From the NCBI GenBank assembly GCA_023101485.1, contig LVZB01000001.1:1013399-1077398 (forward strand): a DNA stretch of 64,000 nucleotides, in the 5' to 3' direction. Shown here one piece after another: positions 40,931 to 50,576 of the stretch (positions within the stretch are counted from its first letter, which is position 1; each line of letters opens with the position of its first letter). Source of the DNA: Pasteurellaceae bacterium Macca (GTDB taxonomy: Bacteria > Pseudomonadota > Gammaproteobacteria > Enterobacterales > Pasteurellaceae). Position numbers and translations under genes: made by a program. The notes below the pieces were generated by a model that did no database searches, had not been told where the DNA came from, and saw only the letters and a list, made by a program, of their open reading frames with translations.

Positions 40931-40957
40931 AAAATGTGGTGGATGCCACATTTTTTT
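40931..40957 (+). terminator. Terminator after mutL
   Basis: AAATGTGG (40932-40939)/CCACATTT (40946-40953), followed by T residues. Confidence 0.8.
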
Positions 40958-41031
40958 ATTTTGCTTACTGACAAGGCGTAAAAAATCAGTAGAGTAACCG
41001 CTATTTTGCAACCCAAGGACAAGGATCATAT

Positions 41032-41856
41032 ATGCCAGACAGTTACCATTTCCCAGACACCAGCCCCCGAGTGCGTATTTTGCACCTTACCGATCCGCAC
41101 CTTTTTGCGAATGACCAGCAACAACTGCTAGGCATTAACACGGCGAAAAGTTTTCAAGCGGTTTTAAATGGGGTGATGGAGACGTCTTTCGATTATGATT
41201 TTATCCTCGCAACGGGGGATTTAGTGCAAGATCATAATCGAGAGGCGTATCATCGTTTTGCACAAATGGTAAAGCCCCTCGCTAAGCCGATTTTTTGGGT
41301 GGAGGGGAATCACGATATTCAACCCCAAATGGGGGAAATTCTTGCCCTCTATGGGCAAATTTATCCTCATCGGCATCTTTTGGTGGGGGAGAAGTGGCAG
41401 ATTATTTTATTAAACAGCCAAATTCATGGCGTGCCACGGGGGGCGCTATCTGCCGAAGAGTTAGCCTTTTTGCAAGAAAAATTGACGGCTCACCCCGAGC
41501 GTTATGCCCTGATTGCGTTGCATCATAATCTCCTACCGACCCATTCGGCGTGGCTTGATCAGCATAGTTTGCAAAATGTGGATGAGCTTGCCAAAGTCTT
41601 ACAACCGTTTTCAAATGTGAGAGCGATTCTACACGGCCATATTCATCAAGAGGTGGATAATCGTTGGCAGGGCTACCGTGTGTTAGCCACGCCTTCCACC
41701 TGTATTCAATTTAAGCCCCACTGTGAGGCTTTCACCCTTGATGCGATTCCCCAAGGGTGGCGAGAAATCGAGTTATTGCCCGACGGCTCGATTCATACCG
41801 AAGTGAAACGCCTCAAACGGGCGTTTCTTCCTCAATTCAATGCTGAAGGCTATTAG
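41032..41856 (+). CDS. cpdA: 3',5'-cyclic-AMP phosphodiesterase
   Basis: 274 residues of the metallophosphoesterase family. Metal ligands in order: D21-P-H23, G-D near residue 63, G-N-H-D near residue 94, and H-G-H-I-H near residue 204. CpdA lowers cAMP and so tunes CRP activity, including competence; crp and comM are both in this window. Its stop codon overlaps the stop of the convergent ydiJ-like gene by 3 of 4 shared bases. Confidence 0.95.
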   Translation: MPDSYHFPDTSPRVRILHLTDPHLFANDQQQLLGINTAKSFQAVLNGVMETSFDYDFILATGDLVQDHNREAYHRFAQMVKPLAKPIFWVEGNHDIQPQMGEILALYGQIYPHRHLLVGEKWQIILLNSQIHGVPRGALSAEELAFLQEKLTAHPERYALIALHHNLLPTHSAWLDQHSLQNVDELAKVLQPFSNVRAILHGHIHQEVDNRWQGYRVLATPSTCIQFKPHCEAFTLDAIPQGWREIELLPDGSIHTEVKRLKRAFLPQFNAEGY

Positions 41857-44800
41857 TCAATCAGCGTCAATAACGCTTGCACAGGGTGCATCAACCGTTG
41901 ATGTGCCATACGTTTGACTTGGCTACGGCAAGAATAGCCCGTGGCTAAACAGCGTGAGAGATCTTTGCCTGCCAATTTAATTTGCCAAGATTGCGCATAA
42001 ATCGCCTTTGACATGGCGATATGCTTGGTTTCATGCCCAAATGTACCTGCCATCCCACAACAGCCGACATTTTCAGGGTGAAGGGTTTCGCCAAAATGCT
42101 CGAAAATCTGCCCCCACTCTTTATTTCCATTGGGAAGGGCTGTGGATTCGGTACAGTGGGCGAATAAGTGCCACGGCAAGCGGTCAGATTTTACGGACTT
42201 TTTGTATTGTGCCAATCTGCCGTTGTTCAGTTGTATCATCAGCCATTCATGGGCTAATAACACCTTGAAGGTGTTTTTTTCGGGTAGAACGGTTTGGTAC
42301 TCTTCACGGTAAATCAGCGTTAAGGCAGGATCAACCCCCACCATGGGAATCCCGAGTTTTGCCACCCGTGTGAGGAGCTCCCCTTGGCTTCTGGCGGTTT
42401 TCGCAAATTGGGTTAAAAAGCCCTTCACGTGTTGCGCTTTCCCTGTTGGTTTAAAAGGCAGGAGAATCGGTTTAAAGCCAAGGCGTTGGCATAGGTGCAT
42501 AAAATCTGCCACCACTTTGGCATCATAAAAAGAGGTGAAAGGGTCTTGCACGATAATCACTTCCGTGCAAATTTCTGCTGAAATTTGACCGCTTGTATAG
42601 CGTTGTTCAAGCTGTTCAAGGGTTTCACCTTGGTAGCCGATTTCCATAAGCTGTTGTTGCAGTGTCGGCACGGAAAGCGTTGGCAGATCAACCATCCCGA
42701 GTGTGCGTTGGGCGATTTTTTCCACCACCGGCGCGCCACTTAAAACGTTAAACAGCTTGGGCTGTTTTGCCATAAGGGGGGCGACAAACTCTAAATTTGC
42801 GACCACATAATCCTTCACCGGGCGAAGATAACGGCGGTGATAAAGGGCGTTAAATTGCGCGCGGAAAGTTGGCACGTCAATTTTAATCGGGCATTGGCTT
42901 GCGCAGGCTTTGCAGGCAAGGCAAGTGTCCATCGCTTGTTTCACTTCGTGGGAGAAATCATACTCCTTGTTTTTTCGCCATTGGTGGCGGAATTTTTGCA
43001 CGAGCTCGACGAGTTTCGCCCCCGTCGTGCGTTCTTCTTCCAACCATTTTTTAGGGGAAATATTCTGTTCTGCCAACAAACGTAGCCATTCTCGCATTAA
43101 CGTCGCTCGCCCTTTGGGGGAGAATAGGCGGTTGCCACTGACTTTCATGGAGGGGCACATCGTGCTATGGACATCAAAATTAAAGCAAAGCCCGTTGCCG
43201 TTACAACTTAATGCGCCGACAAAGGTGTCCCGCACGTTAAGGGGAATTTGGTGGTCGAAATCTGCCCGTAGGGTTGAATCAATCGGGTAGAGCGTCGCTT
43301 GGCTATCCAGAGGCGTGCAGATTTTGCCCGGGTTTAGGCGGTTTTGTGGGTCGAAGAGCTGTTTAATATAGCGTAATTCTCGCCATAACGTTGCGCCGAA
43401 AAAGCGTTCCCCGTAGGCAGAACGCATACCTTTGCCGTGTTCCCCCCAAATTAAGCCACCGTATTTGGCGGTCAGTTCCACCACTTCATCGGAAATCTGT
43501 TTGAATTTCAGCACTTGGGCTTTATCACATAAATCAAGGGCTGGGCGAACGTGTAGTACACCGGCATCCACATGACCAAACATACCGTATTCTAAGCCGT
43601 GGCTATCGAGTAATTGGCGAAATTCACTGATGTAATCGGCGAGATGTTCCGGCGGTACGCAGGTGTCTTCCACAAAGGCAATTGGTTTTGCCCACCCTTT
43701 GGCATTGCCTAATAAGCCAACGGCTTTTTTGCGCATTGCATAGATTTTCTCAATGGACGCAAGGTCGTAGCAGAGCTGGTAGCCAATAATGCCGTCTTCT
43801 TGTTGGGCGATTTTTTGATCGAGGGATTGGCATAGAGCGTGAATACGAGCTTCATTTTGTTCGCGGTCGTTGCCCGCAAATTCAACGATGTTAATCCCAA
43901 GAATCGGGTTATCCGCTTCTTCGGTTAAGAGATCGGAAACGGAATGCCAGATAATATCTTGCTTGGCGAGGTTGAGGACTTTGGAATCCACCGTTTCAAC
44001 CGACAGAGCCTGTGCTTGTAACATCAATGGGGCAGAACGCAGGGCGGAATCAAAGGAGCGATATTTAATATTGATGAGGGTGCGGTATTGTGGAATCGGG
44101 AGTAGATTTAGCTTTGCTTCACACACAAACGCCAATGAGCCTTCAGAGCCGGTGAGTAGCCGTGTGAGATTAAATTGGCTTTCATCGTCATTAAAGACGT
44201 TTTTAAGATCATAGCCGGTGAGGAAACGGTTTAGTTGCGGGAGTTCTTTTAACACCGTTGGGCGTAGCGTTTTGCAACGTTGGAAAATAGTTTTATGCAG
44301 TTGGCGAGTATGGGCAGAAAGGGGAAGCTGGTCGAGGTGAGCAGAAAATTCCCTAGAATCGACCGCTTGTGTTTGCAGGATTTCACCATTTATCAACACG
44401 GCTTTTAATTCAAGGACATGATCAGAGGTTTTACCATATTGTAATGAGCCTTGACCGGATGCGTCAGTGTTAATCATTCCCCCTAATGTCGCCCGATTAC
44501 TGGTGGAGAGTTCGGGTGAGAAAAAGAGCCCGTGGGGTTTGAGGTATTGATTGAGTTGATCTTTCACGACACCGGCTTCCACCCGAACCCAACGTTCTTG
44601 TACATTCAATTCTAAAATGTTTGTAAGGTGGCGAGAGAGATCGACAATAATATTATGATTGAGGGATTGCCCGTTCGTGCCTGTCCCCCCGCCCCTTGGG
44701 GTAAAGGTAAGGTGCTGAAAAGGTGCTTTCTGGGCAAGTTTGGTGAGAATCACGACATCAGCCACCGATTTGGGAAATAAAATCGCCTGAGGAATTTGCT

Positions 44801-44945
44801 GATAGACGCTGTTATCGGTGGCAAGGGTGAGGCGCTCGGCATAGCTTGAGGCGATATCACCGGCGAAGTGTTGGGCGGTGAGTTCTTGTAAAAATTGTTT
44901 CACCGTTGGGTTTAAATGGGGGGTGTTTGCAAGTCTTGGTAACAT
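41853..44945 (-). CDS. ydiJ: FAD- and Fe-S-binding oxidoreductase, YdiJ family
   Basis: 1030 residues. Order: FAD-binding-4 domain (P-R-G-G-G-T-G-T-N-G-Q-S near residue 85), FAD-oxidase C-terminal domain to about residue 500, then a ferredoxin-like segment (C-L-A-C-K-A-C-A-S-Q-C-P near residue 670). Glycolate-oxidase-type cysteine-rich domains follow, ending in C-C-G-M-A-G-T-F-G-H-E. Related fusions oxidise D-2-hydroxy acids such as D-2-hydroxyglutarate or D-lactate into the respiratory chain. The exact substrate cannot be read here. Two uptake signals lie within the gene. Confidence 0.9.
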   Translation of the reverse strand: MLPRLANTPHLNPTVKQFLQELTAQHFAGDIASSYAERLTLATDNSVYQQIPQAILFPKSVADVVILTKLAQKAPFQHLTFTPRGGGTGTNGQSLNHNIIVDLSRHLTNILELNVQERWVRVEAGVVKDQLNQYLKPHGLFFSPELSTSNRATLGGMINTDASGQGSLQYGKTSDHVLELKAVLINGEILQTQAVDSREFSAHLDQLPLSAHTRQLHKTIFQRCKTLRPTVLKELPQLNRFLTGYDLKNVFNDDESQFNLTRLLTGSEGSLAFVCEAKLNLLPIPQYRTLINIKYRSFDSALRSAPLMLQAQALSVETVDSKVLNLAKQDIIWHSVSDLLTEEADNPILGINIVEFAGNDREQNEARIHALCQSLDQKIAQQEDGIIGYQLCYDLASIEKIYAMRKKAVGLLGNAKGWAKPIAFVEDTCVPPEHLADYISEFRQLLDSHGLEYGMFGHVDAGVLHVRPALDLCDKAQVLKFKQISDEVVELTAKYGGLIWGEHGKGMRSAYGERFFGATLWRELRYIKQLFDPQNRLNPGKICTPLDSQATLYPIDSTLRADFDHQIPLNVRDTFVGALSCNGNGLCFNFDVHSTMCPSMKVSGNRLFSPKGRATLMREWLRLLAEQNISPKKWLEEERTTGAKLVELVQKFRHQWRKNKEYDFSHEVKQAMDTCLACKACASQCPIKIDVPTFRAQFNALYHRRYLRPVKDYVVANLEFVAPLMAKQPKLFNVLSGAPVVEKIAQRTLGMVDLPTLSVPTLQQQLMEIGYQGETLEQLEQRYTSGQISAEICTEVIIVQDPFTSFYDAKVVADFMHLCQRLGFKPILLPFKPTGKAQHVKGFLTQFAKTARSQGELLTRVAKLGIPMVGVDPALTLIYREEYQTVLPEKNTFKVLLAHEWLMIQLNNGRLAQYKKSVKSDRLPWHLFAHCTESTALPNGNKEWGQIFEHFGETLHPENVGCCGMAGTFGHETKHIAMSKAIYAQSWQIKLAGKDLSRCLATGYSCRSQVKRMAHQRLMHPVQALLTLID

Positions 44946-45202
44946 AGAATTGATAAATTATAGGCAAAGGAGAGATGGGCGGAGATATTAGCAAGATTTT
45001 TGCTAGATGAAAATTATTGGTGAAAAAAGGGAATGAAAGATTAAAAAATGCGCTAAATTTGCATTTTATTACACTTTTTAGGCTTTTTTGAAATTGATTT
45101 TCTTAACATTAAAGCTGATAATGGCTAAGTTCTTGTTTTTAGGTAGGACTCGATAAAAGACAGGAATAGATAAGGCTGACACCTTTTTTATGATAAAGTT
45201 TC
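44946..45202. other. Non-coding region upstream of ompA
   Basis: AT-rich, with no convincing gene and no uptake signal. It probably holds the ydiJ promoter on the minus strand and upstream sequence for ompA. Confidence 0.5.
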
Positions 45203-45349
45203 TTGCATTTAAGAAATTTTTGCGTAAAATACCGCCTGAATTTTGACTACCTTTTCGAGAAAAAGTAGTACAAGGTACTTAGCCCTACATATTTTGTAGG
45301 TGTTAATTTTTGTTAAAATCTAGATGACGATTGATAGAGGATCATCAAA
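45203..45349 (+). promoter_or_regulatory. ompA promoter and structured 5' leader
   Basis: TTGCAT (45203-45208) and TAAAAT (45225-45230) are spaced by 16 bases. The predicted leader of about 113 nt holds two hairpins, CTACCTTTTC/GAAAAAGTAG (about 45246-45268) and CCTACA/TGTAGG (45283-45300). It ends in an A-rich start region with AGAGGA. The layout recalls the stabilising double-hairpin leader of E. coli ompA. Confidence 0.5.
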
Positions 45350-46453
45350 ATGAAAAAATCTGTAATTGCATTAGCAGTTTCTGGCTTAGCTTTAGCTTCT
45401 GTTGCTAACGCGGCTCCACAAGCAAATACTTTCTACGCAGGTGCGAAAGCTGGTTGGGCTTCATTCCACGATGGTATTGAGCAATTCGATGCTAAGAAAA
45501 ACAATGGCGAAGGTTTCGGTATCAACAAAAACTCTGTAACTTACGGTGTTTTTGGTGGTTACCAAATCCTTAACGAAGCTGGTTTCGGTTTAGCGGCTGA
45601 ATTAGGCTATGACTACTATGGTCGTATGCGTGGTACTGCTAAATTTGATAACGAAGACAAAGATAAAACTGCGTTAAAACACACTGTACACGGTGCTAAC
45701 ATCGCGTTAAAACCAAGCTACGAAGTATTACCTAACTTAGATGTTTACGGTAAAGTAGGTGTTGCATTAGCGCGTAATGACTACTACGTACAAGAATCAG
45801 TTGTAAAAGAAAACCGTGTTAAAGATCACCGTTTCCAAACTTCACTCTTATTAGGTGCGGGCGTTGAGTACGCAATCACTCCTGAATTAGCTGCACGTGT
45901 TGAATACCAAATGTTAAACAACGCAGGTAAAGCTGGTGCGGATATCTTAGCAGCAACAGGTGCTTCTGACTACCGTCCAGACATCCACTCTGTATCTGCT
46001 GGTTTAAGCTACCGTTTCGGTCAAGGTCCAGCACCAGTAGTAGAGCCAGAAGTTGTAACTAAAAACTTCTCATTCAGCTCAGATGTATTATTTGATTCTG
46101 CTAAATTTAACTTAAAACCAGGTGCAGCAGCAGCATTAGATGCAGCTCACGATGAAATCTCTAAATTAGGTTTAGCAAATCCATCATTACAAGTTAATGG
46201 TTATGCTGACCGTATGGGTAAAGCAGCTTATAACTTAAAACTTTCACAACGTCGTGCTGAGTCAGTTGCAAACTACATCGTTTCTAAAGGCGTTAACCCT
46301 GCGAACATTACTGCAGTAGGTTACGGTTCTACTAACTCTGTAACAGGTAATACTTGTGATGCAGTTAAAGGCCGTAAAGCATTAATTGCTTGCTTAGCAC
46401 CAGATCGTCGTGTTGAGTTACAAGTTCAAGGTTCAAAAGAAGTTTCTATGTAA
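45350..46453 (+). CDS. ompA: Outer membrane protein OmpA (P5-like)
   Basis: 367 residues. Signal peptide of 21 residues ends V-A-N-A. An eight-strand barrel covers about residues 24-225 (F-Y-A-G-A-K-A-G-W to G-L-S-Y-R-F), followed by a short Pro-rich linker. The OmpA peptidoglycan-binding domain follows (V-L-F-D-S-A-K-F-N, N-G-Y-A-D-R, L-S-Q-R-R-A-E-S-V) with a Cys pair (T-C-D then A-C-L) near the end. Codon use is strongly biased, as in highly expressed genes. It links the outer membrane to the cell wall; in relatives the exposed loops vary and contribute to adhesion. Confidence 0.97.
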   Translation: MKKSVIALAVSGLALASVANAAPQANTFYAGAKAGWASFHDGIEQFDAKKNNGEGFGINKNSVTYGVFGGYQILNEAGFGLAAELGYDYYGRMRGTAKFDNEDKDKTALKHTVHGANIALKPSYEVLPNLDVYGKVGVALARNDYYVQESVVKENRVKDHRFQTSLLLGAGVEYAITPELAARVEYQMLNNAGKAGADILAATGASDYRPDIHSVSAGLSYRFGQGPAPVVEPEVVTKNFSFSSDVLFDSAKFNLKPGAAAALDAAHDEISKLGLANPSLQVNGYADRMGKAAYNLKLSQRRAESVANYIVSKGVNPANITAVGYGSTNSVTGNTCDAVKGRKALIACLAPDRRVELQVQGSKEVSM

Positions 46454-46515
46454 TTTCTTTGAGCTGAAAGCTTAAAAATCAGATAGTAATCCAACGTTAA
46501 GAGTTGGATTGCTAT

Positions 46516-46556
46516 ATAAAAGGTTGAACTTATATTGTAAGTTCAACCTTTTTTAT
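46516..46556 (+). terminator. Terminator of ompA
   Basis: AAGGTTGAACTTA (from 46520) pairs with TAAGTTCAACCTT and is followed by a T-run. A smaller ATCCAAC/GTTGGAT-type hairpin lies just upstream (about 46489-46510). Confidence 0.9.
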
Positions 46557-47034
46557 TTCTTTCATTTTCGTCACTTCTTTTTAATATTTTAAATCCTGTT
46601 TGTAGGAAATTAGAGATTCTACAATTTTTCATGCTTACCTTAATTAAGTACTAAAAAGAGAAACTAAAAGTGATTGTTTAGCTAAGAATATTTATTACAA
46701 GCGGTCAAAAAAAGCAAAAATTTACCACTGTTTAAGCAAATGAAATAGGCTATCGAAATCAGTATTTTTCACCTTTAATGGATAGTTTATTCCATCTTCG
46801 TTTAAATATTTAAAGTATAGGCATACTTAATTTAATAAATCTAAAAAAGATTATAACGTTGGATAGCACAGATAATGTGCTTAATAAGCAAATAGTATAG
46901 TGATGTATTTTGAAAGGTTTTTACAAGGGTAAAAGCATGAGGTGTATTTATATAGAATGACATAATCTGCACCTTAATAAGTGGAATCAGATCCAAATTT
47001 TAGGGTGCAGATATTATTTTATGATGAGATTACA
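46557..47034. other. Non-coding gap between ompA and the phosphohexomutase gene
   Basis: 478 bases, AT-rich, without a supportable open frame. It contains one uptake signal (46697) and a widely spaced inverted repeat ATCTGCACC/GGGTGCAGAT (about 46967-47013) next to the stop of the minus-strand gene, possibly its terminator. Confidence 0.5.
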
Positions 47035-48693
47035 TTAGCAATCTTGGCTACCGTAAGCAGGCTGACGAAGAATAGCTCGCACACTTTCATCAAACTGAGC
47101 TAACACTTCATCGGCATTTTTCGGATCAGTACCACGGGCATCAAGGTAGAACTTGATTTTTGGTTCTGTGCCAGACGGACGAACGATTAAACGGCTACCA
47201 TTTTCTAACACAAAGACGAGAATATCGCTTTGGCGGTCGGTTTTGGTGTGGTCAAGGAATTGTGCAACTTTAAAGCCACCGACTTCGGTTAATGGGCTAG
47301 AACGCAGGGCGGTCATCAGTTTGCCAATTTCACTTAAATCATTGACGCGGATAGAAATTTGTCCGCTGACATAAGCGCCAAATTCTTTGGTAAATTCATC
47401 GGCGTAATCTGCGAGCGTTTTCCCCTCTTTTTTCAAGTAGCAAACTAAATCAAGGAAGGCGATTGCGGCGGAGATACCGTCTTTATCACGTACTTTATCT
47501 GGGTCAACTAAGTAACCAAGAGCTTCTTCAAAACCGAAAACGAGGTTTTGTACTTTACCGATATATTTAAAGCCCGTAAGGGTCTCTTCGTTTTCAAAAC
47601 CGTATTTCTTCGCAATTTCAGCTAGAGCTGGGGATGAAACTAAGGAACAAGCAAGAACACCTGTTTTGCCTTGGGCGTGATTTTGTTTAGCGAGATACCA
47701 ACCTAAGAAACAACCGACCACGTTGCCGTGTAAGGCTTTCCAGTTACCTTGTGCATCCGGTACCGCAACGGCTAAGCGGTCGGCATCAGGGTCGTTAGCA
47801 ATAATAAATTCCGCATTTTTCTCTTTTGCGAGTTTAATGGCTAAATCTAACGCACCTTTTTCTTCTGGGTTCGGGAAATTGACCGTTGGGAAATTACCGT
47901 CTGGCTGAATTTGTTCTTGCACAAGGTGCGGTTGTGCTAAGCCCGCTTTGGTCAGTGTTTTACTTAATACTTCATAGCCGACACCGTGCATAGCGGTATA
48001 AACATAGTTAATTTCTGCTCTTGGCTCTTTGGCGAGGGTGGCAGTTTTGTCGATATAAGCATTCACCACTTCATCATCTAGGGTGATGAAATCTTGGCTA
48101 CGCGGTAAATCGCCAATATTGCCAGCGGCGACTTTATCAATCAGTGCGGCGATCTCTTGATCCGCTGGGGAAACGATCTGACCGCCCCCATTCGCTTTAC
48201 CGAGATAGACTTTATAACCGTTATCTTCGGGTGGGTTGTGGCTTGCGGTGACCATCACACCAGCAGTGGTGTCGAAATATTGAATCGCATAAGCTAATAC
48301 AGGAGTTGGTAATTTACGCGGAAGTAAATAGGCTTTAATGCCTGCGCCTGCCATAATTTCAGCGGTATCACGGGCGAAGACATCGGAATTTTTACGACCA
48401 TCGTAGCCGATCACAATAGAGGGCTCTTTATCGTACCCTTTAAGGTATTCCGCTAAACCACCTGCGGCTTGGGCAACAAGAACACGGTTCATTCCCATTG
48501 AGCCTGCTTGTAGGCGACCGCGTAAGCCGGCGGTACCAAATTGCAAACGACCGTCAAAACGCGCGGCTAATTCTTTTTCTGCATCGGCGTTGCCTGCTTC
48601 CGTGGCTTTGATTAGCTGTGAAAGCTCTTCACGGGTTTGGGCATCAGGGTCTTGGTTTAACCAGTTTTGAGCAATAGAAAGTAAAGTTGTCAT
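47035..48693 (-). CDS. Phosphohexomutase (phosphoglucomutase/phosphomannomutase, PGM2-like)
   Basis: 552 residues of the alpha-D-phosphohexomutase superfamily. The phosphoserine loop is T-A-S-H-N-P near residue 146, the Mg loop is D-P-D-A-D-R near residue 302, the sugar-binding loop is G-F-E-E-A-L-G-Y near residue 388, and the phosphate-binding loop is R-P-S-G-T-E-P-K-I-K near residue 507. The sugar loop departs from the classical GEESGH form, as in PGM2-type bacterial enzymes. Glucose versus mannose preference is not decidable. It would supply hexose-1-phosphates for surface polysaccharide. Confidence 0.93.
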   Translation of the reverse strand: MTTLLSIAQNWLNQDPDAQTREELSQLIKATEAGNADAEKELAARFDGRLQFGTAGLRGRLQAGSMGMNRVLVAQAAGGLAEYLKGYDKEPSIVIGYDGRKNSDVFARDTAEIMAGAGIKAYLLPRKLPTPVLAYAIQYFDTTAGVMVTASHNPPEDNGYKVYLGKANGGGQIVSPADQEIAALIDKVAAGNIGDLPRSQDFITLDDEVVNAYIDKTATLAKEPRAEINYVYTAMHGVGYEVLSKTLTKAGLAQPHLVQEQIQPDGNFPTVNFPNPEEKGALDLAIKLAKEKNAEFIIANDPDADRLAVAVPDAQGNWKALHGNVVGCFLGWYLAKQNHAQGKTGVLACSLVSSPALAEIAKKYGFENEETLTGFKYIGKVQNLVFGFEEALGYLVDPDKVRDKDGISAAIAFLDLVCYLKKEGKTLADYADEFTKEFGAYVSGQISIRVNDLSEIGKLMTALRSSPLTEVGGFKVAQFLDHTKTDRQSDILVFVLENGSRLIVRPSGTEPKIKFYLDARGTDPKNADEVLAQFDESVRAILRQPAYGSQDC

Positions 48694-48872
48694 AACGATT
48701 TCCTTAAAATAGTGAAAACATTCAACGCTAGACTAACGGAAAAGTAGAAAAATTGGAATGCTTTTGTGCGGGGAATTTGATTTAGCGAAAAATTAGAGGA
48801 TGTAATAAGGGCGTCAGTATTACAAGCGGTCAAATTTTCGGGAATTTTTGCACCCACACTTTTTACATCCAT

Positions 48873-48900
48873 AAAAAAACCCAGCAAATTGCTGGGTTTT
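48873..48900 (-). terminator. Terminator of rpmBG
   Basis: AACCCAGC (48878-48885)/GCTGGGTT (48891-48898). On the minus strand the stem is followed by a seven-base T-run. It lies 18 nt after the rpmG stop. Confidence 0.85.
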
Positions 48901-48917
48901 GAAAGCGTGAAACAAAA

Positions 48918-49088
48918 TTATTTGATTTTTGCTTCTTTATAGATAACGTGTTTGCGCACAACTGGATCAAATTTTTTGATTTCCATTTTTTCAGGCATAT
49001 TACGTTTGTTTTTGGTTGTGGTGTAGAAATGACCAGTTTCAGCACTTGAAACTAAACGGATCTTCTCACGATTACCCTTAGCTGCCAT
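48918..49088 (-). CDS. rpmG: 50S ribosomal protein L33 (cysteine-free form)
   Basis: A 56-residue gene, 10 nt after rpmB. It opens [15 protein letters not shown] and ends Y-K-E-A-K-I-K. It has no CxxC zinc motifs, like E. coli L33. Located next to the E site of the large subunit. Confidence 0.97.
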   Translation of the reverse strand: MAAKGNREKIRLVSSAETGHFYTTTKNKRNMPEKMEIKKFDPVVRKHVIYKEAKIK

Positions 49089-49098
49089 TGTTTACTCC

Positions 49099-49335
49099 TT
49101 AGATTTTTTCGCCACGAGCACGGATTTCAGCTAATACTGCATCAATGCCTTTTTTATCAATAATACGCATACCTTTCGCGGTTAAGCGTAAAGTTACGAA
49201 ACGGTTTTCGTTCTCAACCCAGAAACGGTGAGTATGAAGGTTTGGTAAGAAACGACGTTTGGTCGCATTCATTGCGTGCGAGCGGTTGTTACCCACTGCT
49301 GGACGCTTGCCTGTTACTTGACAGACTCTAGACAT
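49099..49335 (-). CDS. rpmB: 50S ribosomal protein L28
   Basis: 78 residues; opens [11 protein letters not shown] and has [13 protein letters not shown], nearly the E. coli sequence. First gene of rpmBG. radC lies upstream on the same strand across a 167-bp gap, so read-through is possible. Confidence 0.98.
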   Translation of the reverse strand: MSRVCQVTGKRPAVGNNRSHAMNATKRRFLPNLHTHRFWVENENRFVTLRLTAKGMRIIDKKGIDAVLAEIRARGEKI

Positions 49336-49502
49336 TTGAAATTCTCCAAAAAATTAAGCTTAACTGTATAAGTGGTTCGGGTATTAGGTTGGGCTCAACT
49401 CCAACTGACTACCTCGTCAGGCACATAAACCCGACCCACAGATTTAAAGACTGCGGATTATACTTGCTTTAAATTCTTCATACAAGAGAAAGATCAGGAA
49501 TT

Positions 49503-50171
49503 TTATCGATCACACTCGCCCGCCTTAAAGGAAAAATAATCCCCTTTGCCGACAATAATATGATCAACAAAGCGAATCTCCACCAATTCACAGGCTCGGA
49601 TCATTTTTTCAGTGATCTGCCGATCTTCTTGGCTGGGGGAACAATCTCCAGAAGGGTGGTTATGCACTATAATGATCGCACTGGCATTGCATTTCAACGC
49701 TTCTTTAATGATCTCCCGCGGATAAACCACCGCTTGATGCACCGTGCCGAAGAACATTTTTTCCTGCTTAATTAAGCGATTGCGATTATCCAAAAATAGC
49801 ACCATCACCACCTCTTTTTCATCGGCTTCTAGCTCCGCCTGCACCGACATCACCGCTAATTCAGGGTGAGAAATTAAATCACTCACCGCCATTTTTTGGC
49901 AAAGATAACGCTTCGTCATCTCTTTTGTTGCTTGTAGCTGAATATATTGCGTCTGCCCCAAGCCTTTTATGTGGCAAAATTCCGCCAAAGACGCCGTCAG
50001 CAACGCCCGCAAAGAGCCAAACTCCCGCAACACCCCCTCGGCTAACGTCATCACGGGTAAATTCTTGACCCCCGTACGCAAAAAAATCGCCAGCAATTCC
50101 GCATCCGTCAATGCCCCAGCCCCCTCCCGCAACAACTTTTCCCGAGGCATTAACATTGGCTCATTTTCCAT
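49503..50171 (-). CDS. radC: RadC family protein (JAB/MPN metalloprotease-like)
   Basis: 222 residues. N-terminal helix-hairpin-helix-like part (I-K-G-L-G-Q-T-Q near residue 69), then the MPN/JAB core with H-N-H-P-S-G-D-C-S-P-S-Q-E-D near residue 169, the zinc-binding JAMM motif. The role in DNA repair once inferred for E. coli radC is doubtful, and biochemical function is unsettled. It is the left border of the region holding the lipoprotein/Slam genes. Confidence 0.95.
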   Translation of the reverse strand: MENEPMLMPREKLLREGAGALTDAELLAIFLRTGVKNLPVMTLAEGVLREFGSLRALLTASLAEFCHIKGLGQTQYIQLQATKEMTKRYLCQKMAVSDLISHPELAVMSVQAELEADEKEVVMVLFLDNRNRLIKQEKMFFGTVHQAVVYPREIIKEALKCNASAIIIVHNHPSGDCSPSQEDRQITEKMIRACELVEIRFVDHIIVGKGDYFSFKAGECDR

Positions 50172-50464
50172 TTCTCTCTCCCCCTACAAAAGCCCAACAG
50201 CATAGGCACAAACGGTCAATTTTTCAAAAACTGAGGAACAATTTGTCGAGAAAGATCGAAAAACGCCCGCGCAAAAAAAGGAAAAAATTTGACCGCTTGT
50301 TAGCCCCCCACACGCTCGCCTAAACACTTAAATTGACATCGCTTTGCAGAAAGCACAAATTCCACACGCACGTTCCACCCCGCATTTTGCCCCCATTTCC
50401 ATCGAATTTGGCACTTGAATTGCATATTTTTCCCTCAAAAATCGCCAATTATGTAAAGTTTTGC
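50172..50464. other. Non-coding region between radC and the surface lipoprotein gene
   Basis: Divergent promoter region with one uptake signal (50292) and no supportable gene. The part nearest the lipoprotein gene continues into a poly-A tract (50465-50476). Confidence 0.5.
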
Positions 50465-50497
50465 AAAAAAAAAAAAAGAAATGTTTTTTATTTATAA
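50465..50497 (+). promoter_or_regulatory. Poly-A tract and -10 element in front of the surface lipoprotein gene
   Basis: Twelve consecutive A residues at 50465-50476, then a consensus TATAAT at 50492-50497, 79 nt before the ATG. A -35 element spaced by 17 bases would fall inside the A-run. The TTGCAA just before it is 25 bases away, too far for normal spacing. Tract length could therefore change promoter strength. Confidence 0.45.
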
Positions 50498-50576
50498 TTT
50501 GTCAGCTTATTTTTTAGCACTAATCTCGCTCAATTTTGAGCAATTTTATTCACTCTTATTCTCCTAAGGAAATTTA

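Noticed and set aside
48694..49045. Open frames on the minus strand around rpmG
   Set aside because: They overlap the rpmG terminator and coding region in the wrong frame and match nothing I recognise.
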